A stretch of 64,000 nucleotides of DNA from Desulfobacteraceae bacterium (GCA_013003715.1 JABDIN010000072.1:1-64000); one strand, 5' to 3'. Positions 19,397 through 27,861 are shown, counted from the first letter of the stretch. A program made the numbers and translations. Notes: a model not told the origin generated them from the sequence alone.

Positions 19397-19825
19397 ATGA
19401 TTAAGTATTTGGTACTAAGAGATACTCAAGAGTACGCGAAAGTCAGTTATCTATCTCAAGAAGAGGTTAAGTGGCTTTGGATAACCGATTATTTTGATGG
19501 ACCTCTGGAAGGCATGGTGGAGGTAGCCGCAGAGATGTTTCTGTGCAAATTCGCAGAAGAAGTTGAAGAGGAAGCCGACGAAAACTGGTTCAGGAAATAC
19601 TGGATAATAAAATTGACGCCGGTGCAGCTTGATATTGAAATATATTGGCACCAAGAATTTTGCAAATATGTGGGAGAGCATTTTGTTTGTAATGAAGATG
19701 GTACTCGAAAAACAAGCGGCCCTAAACATCATAGAATAGAATGGGACAAATTTTATAAGCCGTATAAAAGAAACTACAAGCCTGATTTTACCAATAATGA
19801 AGTAATAGGATGGTGCCAACTTTGA
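19397..19825 (+). CDS. Hypothetical protein, possible cassette gene
   Basis: 142 residues, unrecognised. It is rich in aromatic and acidic residues (several Trp, FAEEVEEEADENW), has no membrane segment or signal peptide, and shows no known motif. The ATG sits 11 bases after the GTTAGGT core site with only a poly-A tract before it and no clear Shine-Dalgarno, as is common for integron cassette genes. Codon use is AT-rich like the GNAT and VOC genes beside it. The 3' flank is interrupted by a group II intron remnant starting 10 bases after the stop. Confidence 0.6.
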   Translation: MIKYLVLRDTQEYAKVSYLSQEEVKWLWITDYFDGPLEGMVEVAAEMFLCKFAEEVEEEADENWFRKYWIIKLTPVQLDIEIYWHQEFCKYVGEHFVCNEDGTRKTSGPKHHRIEWDKFYKPYKRNYKPDFTNNEVIGWCQL

Positions 19826-19835
19826 ATACGAACAT

Positions 19836-20474
19836 AATCGGATAGCCGGAGGGTTATCCCTCAGTTTCCACACCACCGGGCATGCGGGTTCGCAATAGCC
19901 GGTTCACGAAGAAAATCAGGCCATATCCTGATAAAAAGCGGGCCATAGTTCGTTGACAAGCGCGGTACCTGTGATTGCCCCTGGGTTTCAAATATTCCAT
20001 AACGCGCCCGTGGATTGCCCCCCATTCGAGTTCATCGCATGACGGAGCTTATGGTTAAAAGCCCATCTTCATGTTCGGTCCTTCAGCAGGGTGAGTCCTC
20101 CACGATTGCCTAACAAGATCTCCCGCAACTCGTACCCAGCTGTATCGCCGCATGACACAGCGTCCCATGGCTACTATGGCCTCTATTGACTTCTGACCGA
20201 TCACCCACTATTTTTCCATAGTGCGCGCTTTCGCGAGACCGTATGCCGGACAGATCTCCCCGGATAATAACGTGAACTTTCGAACACAGCCGCGGCAATT
20301 ACCCTATTTCCTGAATCGTGGGTTTCGTAATGCTGTGCTAACTTTCCCGGAAACCGGGCCTTGTATGTCCCGCCATGACGGGATTCGCCGGCTCATGACG
20401 TTGTACTTAGGGTTGGGCGCTCCCTATGGTCGCTCTCGCCTGCGGCGAGCATTCCGCCCTTGCCGGGCAGACAC
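19836..20474 (-). mobile_element. Group II intron remnant without reverse transcriptase
   Basis: Read on the minus strand, the left end has a domain V-like hairpin (GAACCGG, then TGCG-AACC-CGCA, then CCGGTGGTGTGG), followed by a domain VI-like stem and the end TATCCGATT. This matches the common bacterial intron end GAACCG...GGTGGTGTG...CTACTCGATT. Further upstream on the same strand are GAGGCCATAGTAGCC and GAAGGACCGAACATGAAG, the typical lead-in to an intron-encoded reverse transcriptase. No RT frame follows: only about 210 bases separate this from domain V, so the ORF is deleted. The 5' end is tentatively GTGTC at 20474-20470. Boundaries are approximate. Confidence 0.6.
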
Positions 20475-20510
20475 AAATTACAGCACTATATTTTACTTTG
20501 CTGCGCTCCG

Positions 20511-20537
20511 GATATACCAGTGAGTATATCGTTAGGC
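20511..20537 (+). other. attC-like right end: hairpin plus GTTAGGC core
   Basis: GATATAC (20511-20517) and GTATATC (20524-20530) form a perfect 7-bp stem around CAGTGA and abut GTTAGGC (20531-20537), which fits the integron core GTTRRRY. It lies 24 bases before the VOC gene. The matching left half is not recognisable, possibly because the intron remnant entered here. Confidence 0.45.
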
Positions 20538-20560
20538 ATCACTTTCTAAGGAGGTAAATA

Positions 20561-20923
20561 ATGAAGAATAAAATTATCAGCGTAACTGTTGGTCTACCTG
20601 TCACTGATCTCGATCGAGCCATTGATTGGTATCGCCAACTTTTAGGTGAGCTAGAAGAGATAAACCCAGTGGAAGGTGTCTGGGAGATATGCGTTACACC
20701 TTCATTTACATTACAACTTTTTGCGATGGAATCCGAAGAATCCAGTTCAAAAAGCGTAGGCTTCGAAACCAGTAATATTGAGCGTAGTCACGAGTTAACT
20801 CTAAGCCTTGGAGTGAAAGTTGGAGAAATCGAAACAGTACCTGAGGCAGTACACTATTTTGAATTCAGTGATCCGTATGGAAATCTGCTTTCGTTTTATC
20901 AGCTTGTAGATAACAATGCCTAA
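20561..20923 (+). CDS. VOC-superfamily (glyoxalase/bleomycin-resistance-like) protein
   Basis: 120 residues, a single vicinal-oxygen-chelate unit pair. The start VGLPVTDLDRAIDWYRQLLG and the end YFEFSDPYGNLLSFYQ are the typical first and last motifs of the fold. The metal-ligand positions are not clearly conserved, so catalytic activity or antibiotic binding cannot be claimed. A strong AAGGAGG lies six bases before ATG. The stop codon overlaps GCCTAAA, whose first six bases are the reverse complement of TTAGGC at the front of the same unit, as expected for the two ends of one integron cassette. Confidence 0.82.
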   Translation: MKNKIISVTVGLPVTDLDRAIDWYRQLLGELEEINPVEGVWEICVTPSFTLQLFAMESEESSSKSVGFETSNIERSHELTLSLGVKVGEIETVPEAVHYFEFSDPYGNLLSFYQLVDNNA

Positions 20924-21029
20924 ATAGGCTAATTACAATCGCCCACAAAAAACGTGGGCTGGACTCGCTAACGCTCGCCTGTGGTGGCAGCAAGGTAGGC
21001 TTGGAGGGAAAGCTATATGAAAGTTAAAC
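20918..21029 (+). other. Possible attC-like site after the VOC gene
   Basis: Begins with GCCTAAA (20918-20924; the last base deviates from RYYYAAC), contains a CCCAC/GTGGG stem near 20943-20959, and may end at GTTAAAC (21023-21029, fits GTTRRRY). A separate small stem GGCATG/CATGCC lies at 21079-21093. Pairing of the inner boxes is not convincing by eye. I see no gene in 20924-21168. Confidence 0.35.
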
Positions 21030-21168
21030 GTATGGTTTCAAACATTAAGGTATCAAACGTGGAAAGGCATGCCTGAATGGCATGGTTCATGCCCAAGGAT
21101 CTCCGGAACATCCTATTCAAGTGGGCGTGTACCGGGGGTTCCATTTGATCCCCATCTATCCGACGATG

Positions 21169-21921
21169 CTAGGTGCCGCTATCCCCGGCGGTCAATGCTT
21201 CAAAAACCGCTTTCGTGATTTGAATATCCTGAACGGCCACACCGGTAAGATCCACAACGGTCCGTTGATCATCGGATGTCCGGCGCGGTGCATCACCGCT
21301 GATGACATTGCCCAGCTCAATCAGGTTGGCGGGGTCAAGCAGTTGTTTTTTGATGGCCTGGTGGATCTCTTTGCGTTCCACGCATTGGGCGATGCTGTCG
21401 GCGATCACGATATCTTCATTGGAAATGATCATCGGGTCCAGTTCATTTTTCTCAGAGGTATCCGCTCCCATGGCCGTCACGTGGGTTCCGGGCATCATCT
21501 GGTCAAGTTGCAGCAACGGATTTTTTGAAGGGGTGGCCGTGATGATGAGATTGCAATTGGCGGCCACGGCCCCTGCGGCAGCGGTACGGATATTGGTCAG
21601 GTGGCCTTCGTCCAGAAGAATACTCACCAGCTCACCGGTGCGTTGACTGAAGAGGAGCATCAGCCCGTTTGTCGCCGATAACCCCAGCTTGGGGTTATCA
21701 TAAAATCCCGAAGCGATTTTGATCACGTAATACGCGTCGTTCCGGATATATCCGTATTTGATGTGGGTATCACCCGGCGGATCATCGAAAATCAGTTCGC
21801 CCACCGGCGGGACCACCGCCATACCCTGTGAGTATTTGACAAATCCGGATGCGATTGCCTCGATGGGATCGAGGATTTCGAGAACATCTTGAATCTGTTG
21901 CAGATCGTATATTTTCGTTAT
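21169..21921 (-). pseudogene. Ornithine cyclodeaminase-like gene, NAD-domain deleted
   Basis: The frame matches the ornithine cyclodeaminase/mu-crystallin family at both ends: HLTNIRTAAAGAVAA, then LIITATPSKNPLL, HVTAMGADTSEKNELDP and VVDLTGVAVQDIQI. The join AVAA-NCNLIITAT skips the glycine-rich dinucleotide-binding strand and helices (GxGxxA...), roughly 70-75 residues, in frame. The natural start position reads ATA (21921-21919) behind GGAAGG. The only upstream ATG (22020) lies inside the dehydratase gene. I infer a dead enzyme. Intact relatives use NAD(P) to deaminate ornithine or reduce cyclic imines. It is downstream of the dehydratase in the same orientation, resembling the EutB-EutC pairing. 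Confidence 0.7.
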
Positions 21922-21947
21922 TGGGTACCTTCCAGTGTTGTGAATGA

Positions 21948-22925
21948 TTACGGTGTTTGGACCGCTTGCGGTGTTGAAATCACGGATAAAAATTTTTCCA
22001 GGACAATATTGCGTCCACAAAGCACCACACCGGCCTTCCCGCCCTTATACGCGTCGGGATGCTTCAGCAATGCGGCCAATGCCACCCCGGCAGCCCCTTC
22101 GACAATCCATCGTTCATGCTCAGCCAGCAGCCCCATGGCTGCGTATATCTTCTGTTCCGAAACGAGCACATGCCGGTCGATATGTTCGGCGCATAATGGG
22201 TAGGTGATGGATCCGGGTTCCACAGGTCCAGCCGTACCGTCGGAAATGGTGGGGTGTTCCGGGGCATCCACAATGCGGCTGGCCTTGATGGATTCGTACA
22301 TGGCCGCGGAATTCTCCGGCCAGCAGCCCACAATCCGGATGTCTGGATTCATGGCCTTTAAAAAAACGGAAATCCCTGATATCAGGCCACCGCCGCCCAC
22401 CGATACGAACACCGTCTCCAGGTCCGGGCATTGCTCGAACATTTCAAGTCCCACGGTTCCCTGCCCGGCAATCACGTCGATATCGTTGTATGGCGAGATG
22501 AAGGTTATCCCCTGTGATTCAGCGGTTTTCCGCGCGGTGAGTTCGGCGTTCAGGCAGTCTCCCGGAACCTTCGTCAGGATGGCGCCCAATTTTTCAATAT
22601 GATCCAGCTTGGCCGGTGATGCGGTTTCAGGGGTGAAAATAGTGGCGTTCATCCTGAGTCGCCGGCATGCCGTCGCCACGGCCAGCCCATGGTTTCCCGT
22701 GGAGGCGGTGATGACACCCTGTTGCCGCTGTTCATCGGTCAACGACAGGATTTTATGGGTGGCGCCGCGAAACTTGAAAGAGCCGGTTTCCTGCAGATGC
22801 TCGCATTTCAGATGTACTTCGGCACCACATATGCGACTCAAGGCCATGCTGTATTCCAATGGCGTGTAACGCACCTGCGGACGAATCCGTTTTGAAGCAT
22901 TTGTTATTTTTCCGACGAGATCCAT
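21948..22925 (-). CDS. Threonine dehydratase-like PLP enzyme
   Basis: 325 residues of fold-type II PLP enzyme. ETGSFKFRGA carries the PLP lysine, STGNHGLA the phosphate-adjacent Asn loop and SVGGGGLISG the glycine loop. There is no C-terminal ACT domain, so it is of the catabolic or EutB-like size. Serine/threonine deamination or a beta-elimination in hydroxyectoine or diamino-acid breakdown are possible. It begins 12 bases after the LysR gene and precedes the decayed cyclodeaminase gene, so the three probably form one transcript. Confidence 0.85.
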   Translation of the reverse strand: MDLVGKITNASKRIRPQVRYTPLEYSMALSRICGAEVHLKCEHLQETGSFKFRGATHKILSLTDEQRQQGVITASTGNHGLAVATACRRLRMNATIFTPETASPAKLDHIEKLGAILTKVPGDCLNAELTARKTAESQGITFISPYNDIDVIAGQGTVGLEMFEQCPDLETVFVSVGGGGLISGISVFLKAMNPDIRIVGCWPENSAAMYESIKASRIVDAPEHPTISDGTAGPVEPGSITYPLCAEHIDRHVLVSEQKIYAAMGLLAEHERWIVEGAAGVALAALLKHPDAYKGGKAGVVLCGRNIVLEKFLSVISTPQAVQTP

Positions 22926-22937
22926 ATTGTTTCCTTA

Positions 22938-23828
22938 TTATTTCCTTAATTTTTTGGTTGCACCCAGCAGAAGAGTTTGGGTAAGCTTTTCCAGCAACGG
23001 CGAATTCAGGTTCCAGCAATGCCAATACAATTCCACTTCCATCCGGTATTCCGGTGCCAGATCGATCAGCCGGCCACCGTCGATCAGTGATCGGCACTGA
23101 CTCTCCGGAATCAACCCATAGGCGAGACCGGCCGCGATAAAATCAACATATTTTTCCGATGAAGGCAGATAGTGCATTGGAATAGCCGCTGGCGGTTGAT
23201 CAATTAATTGAAACAACATCTTGTTATGCAGATCATCTTTATGATTGAACATGAGGGCGGGTGCCGTGGATACCGATTCATCGTTCAGTCCCCGGGCGAA
23301 CCACTCATCAGCGAATTCAGGGGCTGATACCAGTAGATATTCCATCCGTCCGAGATAAAATTTATGACACCCCTGGATCGGATGGTTTGCTGTACCGATA
23401 CACCCCACGACATCTCCATTTCTAAGGAACCGGTGCGTGCGTTCCTGATCTTCGACAATGACGTCTATGAGAATTTTCATTTCTTTGAGCAGCGGGATGA
23501 CGGCATCCAGAAACCATATGGCAAGACTGTCCGCGTTGACGCCGACGGCAATATGGGCGAATTGACGCGTGGGAGCCGGATTGAGGACGTCAAAGAGATC
23601 GCTCTCCAATTGCGTGACCTGACGATAGTGTTTGAGCATTTGCCGCCCAGCAGGTGTGGCTTGGGGTGGGGTTGTCCGGGCCAACAGGATTTGTCCGGTC
23701 TGCTCCTCCAGCAGTTTTATGCGCTGGGATACGGCCGACTGGCTCAAACGAAGTCGTCTGGCCGCCTTGTCGAATCCGCCGTCCCGGACCACGCAGGCCA
23801 GGGCCTCCACGAGTTTGTAATCGAGCAT
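22938..23828 (-). CDS. LysR-family regulator, ArgP/LysG-like
   Basis: 296 residues. The N-terminal winged helix (LRLSQSAVSQRIKLLEEQTG) is followed by LLARTTPPQATPAG, very close to LLVRTVPPRPTEQG of ArgP, the lysine/arginine-responsive regulator. The C-terminal half is the periplasmic-binding-like effector domain. ArgP proteins usually control LysE-type exporters; none is adjacent here, and the neighbour is a dehydratase. It is divergent from an aminotransferase across a 123-base AT-rich region, so self- and neighbour regulation is likely. The effector could be a basic amino acid (inference from family). Confidence 0.85.
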   Translation of the reverse strand: MLDYKLVEALACVVRDGGFDKAARRLRLSQSAVSQRIKLLEEQTGQILLARTTPPQATPAGRQMLKHYRQVTQLESDLFDVLNPAPTRQFAHIAVGVNADSLAIWFLDAVIPLLKEMKILIDVIVEDQERTHRFLRNGDVVGCIGTANHPIQGCHKFYLGRMEYLLVSAPEFADEWFARGLNDESVSTAPALMFNHKDDLHNKMLFQLIDQPPAAIPMHYLPSSEKYVDFIAAGLAYGLIPESQCRSLIDGGRLIDLAPEYRMEVELYWHCWNLNSPLLEKLTQTLLLGATKKLRK

Positions 23829-23951
23829 AGTTTATTATAAATTTAATTAATGATGATTAAAATTAATTAATTTTACTTTTAATACAATTTTTATTATATT
23901 CCTGTCAATCATATTTTTAACGCTGACATACAGCGGAAAGGACCTAAAATC
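23829..23951. promoter_or_regulatory. AT-rich divergent control region
   Basis: Between the divergent LysR and aminotransferase genes lie several TTAATTAA-type palindromes (TTTAATTAATG at about 23840, AAATTAATTAATTTT at about 23860). They are plausible LysR binding sites of the T-N11-A kind. No -35/-10 pair stands out unambiguously. Confidence 0.4.
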
Positions 23952-25085
23952 ATGGTATTTCAACCATTTCTAATGGAAAGAATGATGTCCAAATTCGAGC
24001 AGACCGTGGACTTTAATTTGTCGGAAAGCGGTGTGCATCCGGTTCTTCTGGAAGAATTGCTGGGCGATGATCCAAAGCATCTGCAGGACCTATTGAAAAC
24101 CGAACTGAATTACCCCCATGTCAACGGCAAGCCGGAACTGCGGGAGAACATATCCGCCCTTTACAACGGGGCATCCGTTTCCAATATTCTGGTTACCGTC
24201 GGCGCCATCGAAGCAAATTATATCAGCGTGCGCACCCTGCTCGATGCAGGTGATGAAATCATTGTCATGCTGCCCAACTATATGCAGATCTGGGGTATCG
24301 CCAAAAACCACGGTTACGCGATGAAGACGTTCGATCTTCGTGAAGACAAGGACTGGTCGCCGGATCTGGACCAACTTGACGCGGTGGCCTCAGAGCGAAC
24401 CAAGCTTATCGCTGTCTGCAATCCGAACAATCCCACGGGCTATATTATGTCGACAGCGGAAATGGAACGCATCGTTGCCATCGCTGACCGATGCGGGGCA
24501 TGGATCCTGGCGGATGAAGTTTACCGCGGTGCGGAACGGCTGGTGGATGTGGACTCCCCTTCCTTTTACGGCATGTATGACAAGGTCCTGGCCATTGGCA
24601 GTATGAGCAAGGCTTACGGATTGCCGGGGCTTCGCATGGGATGGGTGGCCGGGCCTGAAGACATCCTCGATGAAATATGGGCCAGGCACGAATACCTGGC
24701 CATCAGCGCCACCATGCTCTCCAACAAGCTGGCCACCATCGCCCTGAGCCCCGAGGTGCGGCCGCGATTGTTGCAGCGCACCCGTGACTATATCCGCAAA
24801 GGCTACCCCGTGCTGAAGCAGTGGATGGACAGCCACACCGGCATGTTCTCCATCACACCGCCCCAGGCGGCGGCCATCGCCTTTGTCCGTTACCACCTGG
24901 ATGTCAACTCCACCCTGTTGATGGAGCGGTTGCTGAAGGAAAAAAGCGTCCTGATCGTGCCAGGCGACCATTTCGGTAGGGATAACTATCTCCGGATCAG
25001 CTATGGTCTGCCCCACGATTACCTGACCGGTGCGCTGGATCGTATTCATGAGCTGATTGATGCCTCAGGGTTCGCGCAAAAATAA
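23952..25085 (+). CDS. Class I/II pyridoxal-phosphate aminotransferase
   Basis: 377 residues, fold-type I. NPNNPTGYIMS, ILADEVYRG and GSMSKAYGLPGLRMGW (PLP lysine in SMSKAYG) are the diagnostic blocks, and the C-terminal arginine-containing YLRISYG fits substrate-carboxylate binding. Overall it resembles the branch that includes capreomycidine-synthase-like enzymes; the exact substrate is unknown. ATG 23952 has AAGGA nine bases upstream; ATGs at 23982 and 23985 are alternatives. It is divergent from, and possibly controlled by, the ArgP-like regulator. Confidence 0.85.
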   Translation: MVFQPFLMERMMSKFEQTVDFNLSESGVHPVLLEELLGDDPKHLQDLLKTELNYPHVNGKPELRENISALYNGASVSNILVTVGAIEANYISVRTLLDAGDEIIVMLPNYMQIWGIAKNHGYAMKTFDLREDKDWSPDLDQLDAVASERTKLIAVCNPNNPTGYIMSTAEMERIVAIADRCGAWILADEVYRGAERLVDVDSPSFYGMYDKVLAIGSMSKAYGLPGLRMGWVAGPEDILDEIWARHEYLAISATMLSNKLATIALSPEVRPRLLQRTRDYIRKGYPVLKQWMDSHTGMFSITPPQAAAIAFVRYHLDVNSTLLMERLLKEKSVLIVPGDHFGRDNYLRISYGLPHDYLTGALDRIHELIDASGFAQK

Positions 25086-25177
25086 ATTTACAAATTTTCG
25101 TGGGGCAGGTGCCTAGTCAGCAAGACGCGAAAATAAAGGGGAAGCGCTTCTGCCGGATTGATCCATCGGCGACAGGA

Positions 25178-25960
25178 CTACTCTCCACCCCAGCTCTTCA
25201 GCGCCACCTTGACCGATCGCCGCATTTCATCCGAGAACGAAGAACCGGTTTTTCTCAGGTAATTGTGCTGACCGAAATTGACGGCGTTTCTCAAATAGTT
25301 TTTTCCATGGCAATCCTTCTGATCACGTTCACTGAACATATCGGTGAATTCCGCGGGTTCGAGGCGCCGGTACGTGTTTTCAAAGCAGATATATTTTTTA
25401 TCGAAACGTGAAGATACCGGACGTCCGCGTTGACTGTCCTTGTAATGCCCGAAGCATACCATGATCGTCGGGAACACATACGCCGGTAATTGGAACATCT
25501 CCCGGTGAATTTCGATGTTTTCGACAATATCACCGATGTAGCAGGAGCCGATACCCAGGGATTCCGCGGCGATTACGGCATTCTGGGCGGCGATCAGCGC
25601 ATCGCAATTGGCCAGCAGTAGATCCGCCTCCCGGGGTTTTACAAAATCCACGCGATTTTCCCTGCAGAGATCCGGCACCTTGCAATGCGCATAGTAGTCA
25701 TACCATCGTTGCATATCCGCCATGAACATCAGAACCAGGGGGGCTTTGGCAATAAACGGCTGGTTATCACAGGTGGTGACGAGACGCTTCTTTTTTGCCG
25801 GGTCGGAAACCTCCAGGATGCTGTAAAGCATCATATTACCGGCGGTCGGCGCTCGCAGGGCATAGTGGAGGATCGCCTCCTTTTCGGCCTCCGAGATGGG
25901 TTTGTCCGCATAGACCCGCTGGGATCTCCTGTTCGCAATTATGTGCAGGGTTTCATTCAT
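25178..25960 (-). CDS. Nitroreductase-family flavoprotein
   Basis: 260 residues. The N-terminal RRSQRVYADKPIS and ALRAPTAGNMMLYSILEV match the FMN-binding start of NfsA/FRP-type nitroreductases, and IAAESLGIGSCYIGDI is the conserved middle helix-strand. The C-terminal extension (YLRK repeats) is typical of the longer NfsA group. Such enzymes reduce nitro compounds, quinones or flavins with NAD(P)H. No partner gene indicates the physiological substrate. Confidence 0.85.
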   Translation of the reverse strand: MNETLHIIANRRSQRVYADKPISEAEKEAILHYALRAPTAGNMMLYSILEVSDPAKKKRLVTTCDNQPFIAKAPLVLMFMADMQRWYDYYAHCKVPDLCRENRVDFVKPREADLLLANCDALIAAQNAVIAAESLGIGSCYIGDIVENIEIHREMFQLPAYVFPTIMVCFGHYKDSQRGRPVSSRFDKKYICFENTYRRLEPAEFTDMFSERDQKDCHGKNYLRNAVNFGQHNYLRKTGSSFSDEMRRSVKVALKSWGGE

Positions 25961-26023
25961 CGCTTGTCTCCTTCAAATATGGTCGTTTCTTTATGCATGA
26001 ACTTCATAAATTATTTTTCCCAC

Positions 26024-26248
26024 CTATTTCTCCGGATGAGGCCATGGTTCATCGATGGATTCTTCCACGCTATAGCAGAAACGATTCCATTCGAATTCAC
26101 GTTTTGAAATCGGACAGCGCAGTTTCACTTTCCGTTCGGAAACGCCGATGACCTCCCAATCCCCATAGCGTGGCCCCTCTTGAATAAAAATACGTTGCCC
26201 GGGTGTAAATGGATATGGTTTGAAAATAGAGACCTTTTCCGTGCTCAT
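26024..26248 (-). CDS. Small conserved-looking protein of unknown function
   Basis: 74 residues with a perfect-looking ribosome site (AAAGGAG six bases before ATG on the minus strand). The composition is balanced: PFTPGQRIFIQEGP, DWEVIGVSERKVKLRCPISKREFEW. It reads like a small beta-barrel or SH3-like domain with two cysteines. No signal peptide or membrane segment. I do not recognise the family. It may share a transcript with the nitroreductase 63 bases downstream. Confidence 0.65.
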   Translation of the reverse strand: MSTEKVSIFKPYPFTPGQRIFIQEGPRYGDWEVIGVSERKVKLRCPISKREFEWNRFCYSVEESIDEPWPHPEK

Positions 26249-26310
26249 ATCTCACTCCTTTCTATTTGTGGTCTTACTTGATATGGTAATAATGTCAATT
26301 TATCAATTAG

Positions 26311-26370
26311 ATATCGTTATATATCGTTATACACCGTTGAATTCCGTTTGACACCATTGAACTGCATTTT
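26311..26370. repeat. Six phased 10-bp repeats upstream of a PLP enzyme
   Basis: Consecutive decamers read ATATCGTTAT, ATATCGTTAT, ACACCGTTGA, ATTCCGTTTG, ACACCATTGA and ACTGCATTTT. The first two are identical and the others are related (consensus AYAYCGTTRW). The period equals one helical turn, and the array ends about 40 bases before the next start codon. It suggests a cooperative operator or bent DNA. Confidence 0.5.
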
Positions 26371-26409
26371 CCAATTGACGACTATAACCCGTGAATGTCA
26401 GGAGCCATG

Positions 26410-27546
26410 ATGATACCTTGCCAGAGACACCTGTTTGACCTGCCGGAGGACCTTGCCTATCTGAATTGTGCCTACACGTCACCCCTGTTGAAATCCGCTT
26501 CGGCGGCGGGTCTCAAGGCCATTGATCAGAAAAAAAGACCGTGGGGCATAACCCCGCAGCACTTTTTCGAAACCGCCGAGGAAAATCGGACGCTCTTCAG
26601 CCGCCTGGTTAGCGGCCATCCGGATAATGTGGCCATTATTCCTGCGGTTTCGTACGGCATCGCCCTGGCCGCAAAAAACCTGCCGGTGGCAAAGGGTCAA
26701 ACCATACTTGTCATTGCGGATCAATTCCCATCGAATATTTATGCCTGGCGGCGGATCGCCGAATCCAGCGGGGCGGTGATAAAAACCATACCAAGACCGG
26801 AGAATTACGATTGGACCACTTCGGTTTTAAACGCCATAGATCGAGGCACCGCCATTGCAGCACTCCCCAATTGCCATTGGACCGACGGTACCGTATTGGA
26901 TCTGGTGCGTATCGGCGAACAATGCCGTTCGGTGGGAGCGGCACTCGTGGTGGACGGAATTCAATCCTTGGGGGTCATGCCCTTCTCCGTTGAAGCGGTT
27001 CAACCCGATTTTTTGGCCACAGCGGCGCACAAATGGATGTTGGGTCCGTATACCTATGGATTCTGCTATATCGCCGACAAGTGGTTGAATGGCACCCCAT
27101 TGGAGGAAAACTGGCTGAACCGCCGGGATTCCGAAGATTTTTCACGTCTGGTGGACTATCGAAACGATTATCAGCCGGGTGCACGCCGGTTTGACATGGG
27201 AGCCCACAGTTCGTTTTTCCTCGCCCCCATCGCCAATGCGGCCCTGAACCGGATATTGTCGTGGGGGGTGGAACGGATTGCGGCGACTTTACAGCAGAAG
27301 ATAGCGGAAATCGCCGCATTCGCGATTGATCTCGGATTCACCATCGCACCGGAACACGCCCGGGCCAAACATATGATCGGGCTCTACATGCCGGATGGGC
27401 TGCCCGCGGATGCAGGCAAGCGCCTGGCTAAGGAAAACGTTTTCGTGAGCGTTAGGGGTAACGCTATCCGGGTTGCGCCGCATCTTTATAATTCAGCCGA
27501 TGATTTGTCCAGGCTCCGCCTGGCCTTGAAAAAAACCATCCGTTAA
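26410..27546 (+). CDS. Class V aminotransferase-fold enzyme
   Basis: 378 residues from ATG 26410, chosen because AGGAG (26400-26404) is five bases upstream; in-frame ATGs also lie at 26395 and 26407. ALVVDGIQSLG supplies the PLP aspartate, and TAAHKWMLGPYTYGFCYI the lysine (AHKW). It belongs to the cysteine desulfurase/kynureninase-like class V group, but no active-site Cys loop of a desulfurase is evident, so aminotransferase, lyase or epimerase activity are all open. It is preceded by a phased decamer array and followed after 36 bases by a small TIGR04076-like gene. Confidence 0.82.
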   Translation: MIPCQRHLFDLPEDLAYLNCAYTSPLLKSASAAGLKAIDQKKRPWGITPQHFFETAEENRTLFSRLVSGHPDNVAIIPAVSYGIALAAKNLPVAKGQTILVIADQFPSNIYAWRRIAESSGAVIKTIPRPENYDWTTSVLNAIDRGTAIAALPNCHWTDGTVLDLVRIGEQCRSVGAALVVDGIQSLGVMPFSVEAVQPDFLATAAHKWMLGPYTYGFCYIADKWLNGTPLEENWLNRRDSEDFSRLVDYRNDYQPGARRFDMGAHSSFFLAPIANAALNRILSWGVERIAATLQQKIAEIAAFAIDLGFTIAPEHARAKHMIGLYMPDGLPADAGKRLAKENVFVSVRGNAIRVAPHLYNSADDLSRLRLALKKTIR

Positions 27547-27582
27547 CGATCACGCTATGGTCAACAAAGGGAGGACATAATT

Positions 27583-27861
27583 ATGGACCGGATTAAAGGC
27601 AATTCATACCGGATCACGGCAACGATAGTGGACATCAAAGGCACATGCAGCGCCGGACACAAGAAAGGAGACACCTTCGACATAAGCTGCCATAACCCCG
27701 GTGGTTTGTGTGGTTATTTTTACCATGACATATTTCCCAGCCTGCAGACATTTGAATTCGGCGGCACCATGCCCTGGTGGAAAAACGACAGCATGGAACT
27801 CCGATGCCCGGACTACCATAACCTGACAACCATCAGGCTTGAAAGAACCCGGGAAGGATGA
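27583..27861 (+). CDS. TIGR04076-like small protein
   Basis: 92 residues. The pattern CSAGHKKGDTFDI, GLCGYFYHDIFPSL, FGGTMPWW, RCPD matches the TIGR04076 family of small cysteine-containing proteins of unknown function. Cys and His residues are suitably placed for metal or substrate binding, but nothing is established. A GGGAGG motif lies 9 bases upstream of ATG. Probably co-transcribed with the class V enzyme. Confidence 0.75.
   Translation: MDRIKGNSYRITATIVDIKGTCSAGHKKGDTFDISCHNPGGLCGYFYHDIFPSLQTFEFGGTMPWWKNDSMELRCPDYHNLTTIRLERTREG

Noticed and set aside
20221-20523. 100-residue ORF next to the VOC gene
   Set aside because: It lies across the group II intron remnant and attC-like end, is Arg/Cys-rich without a domain, and looks like structured RNA read as protein.
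26311-26370. CRISPR-like interpretation of the decamer array
   Set aside because: Units are 10 bases with no spacers, and no cas genes are present.
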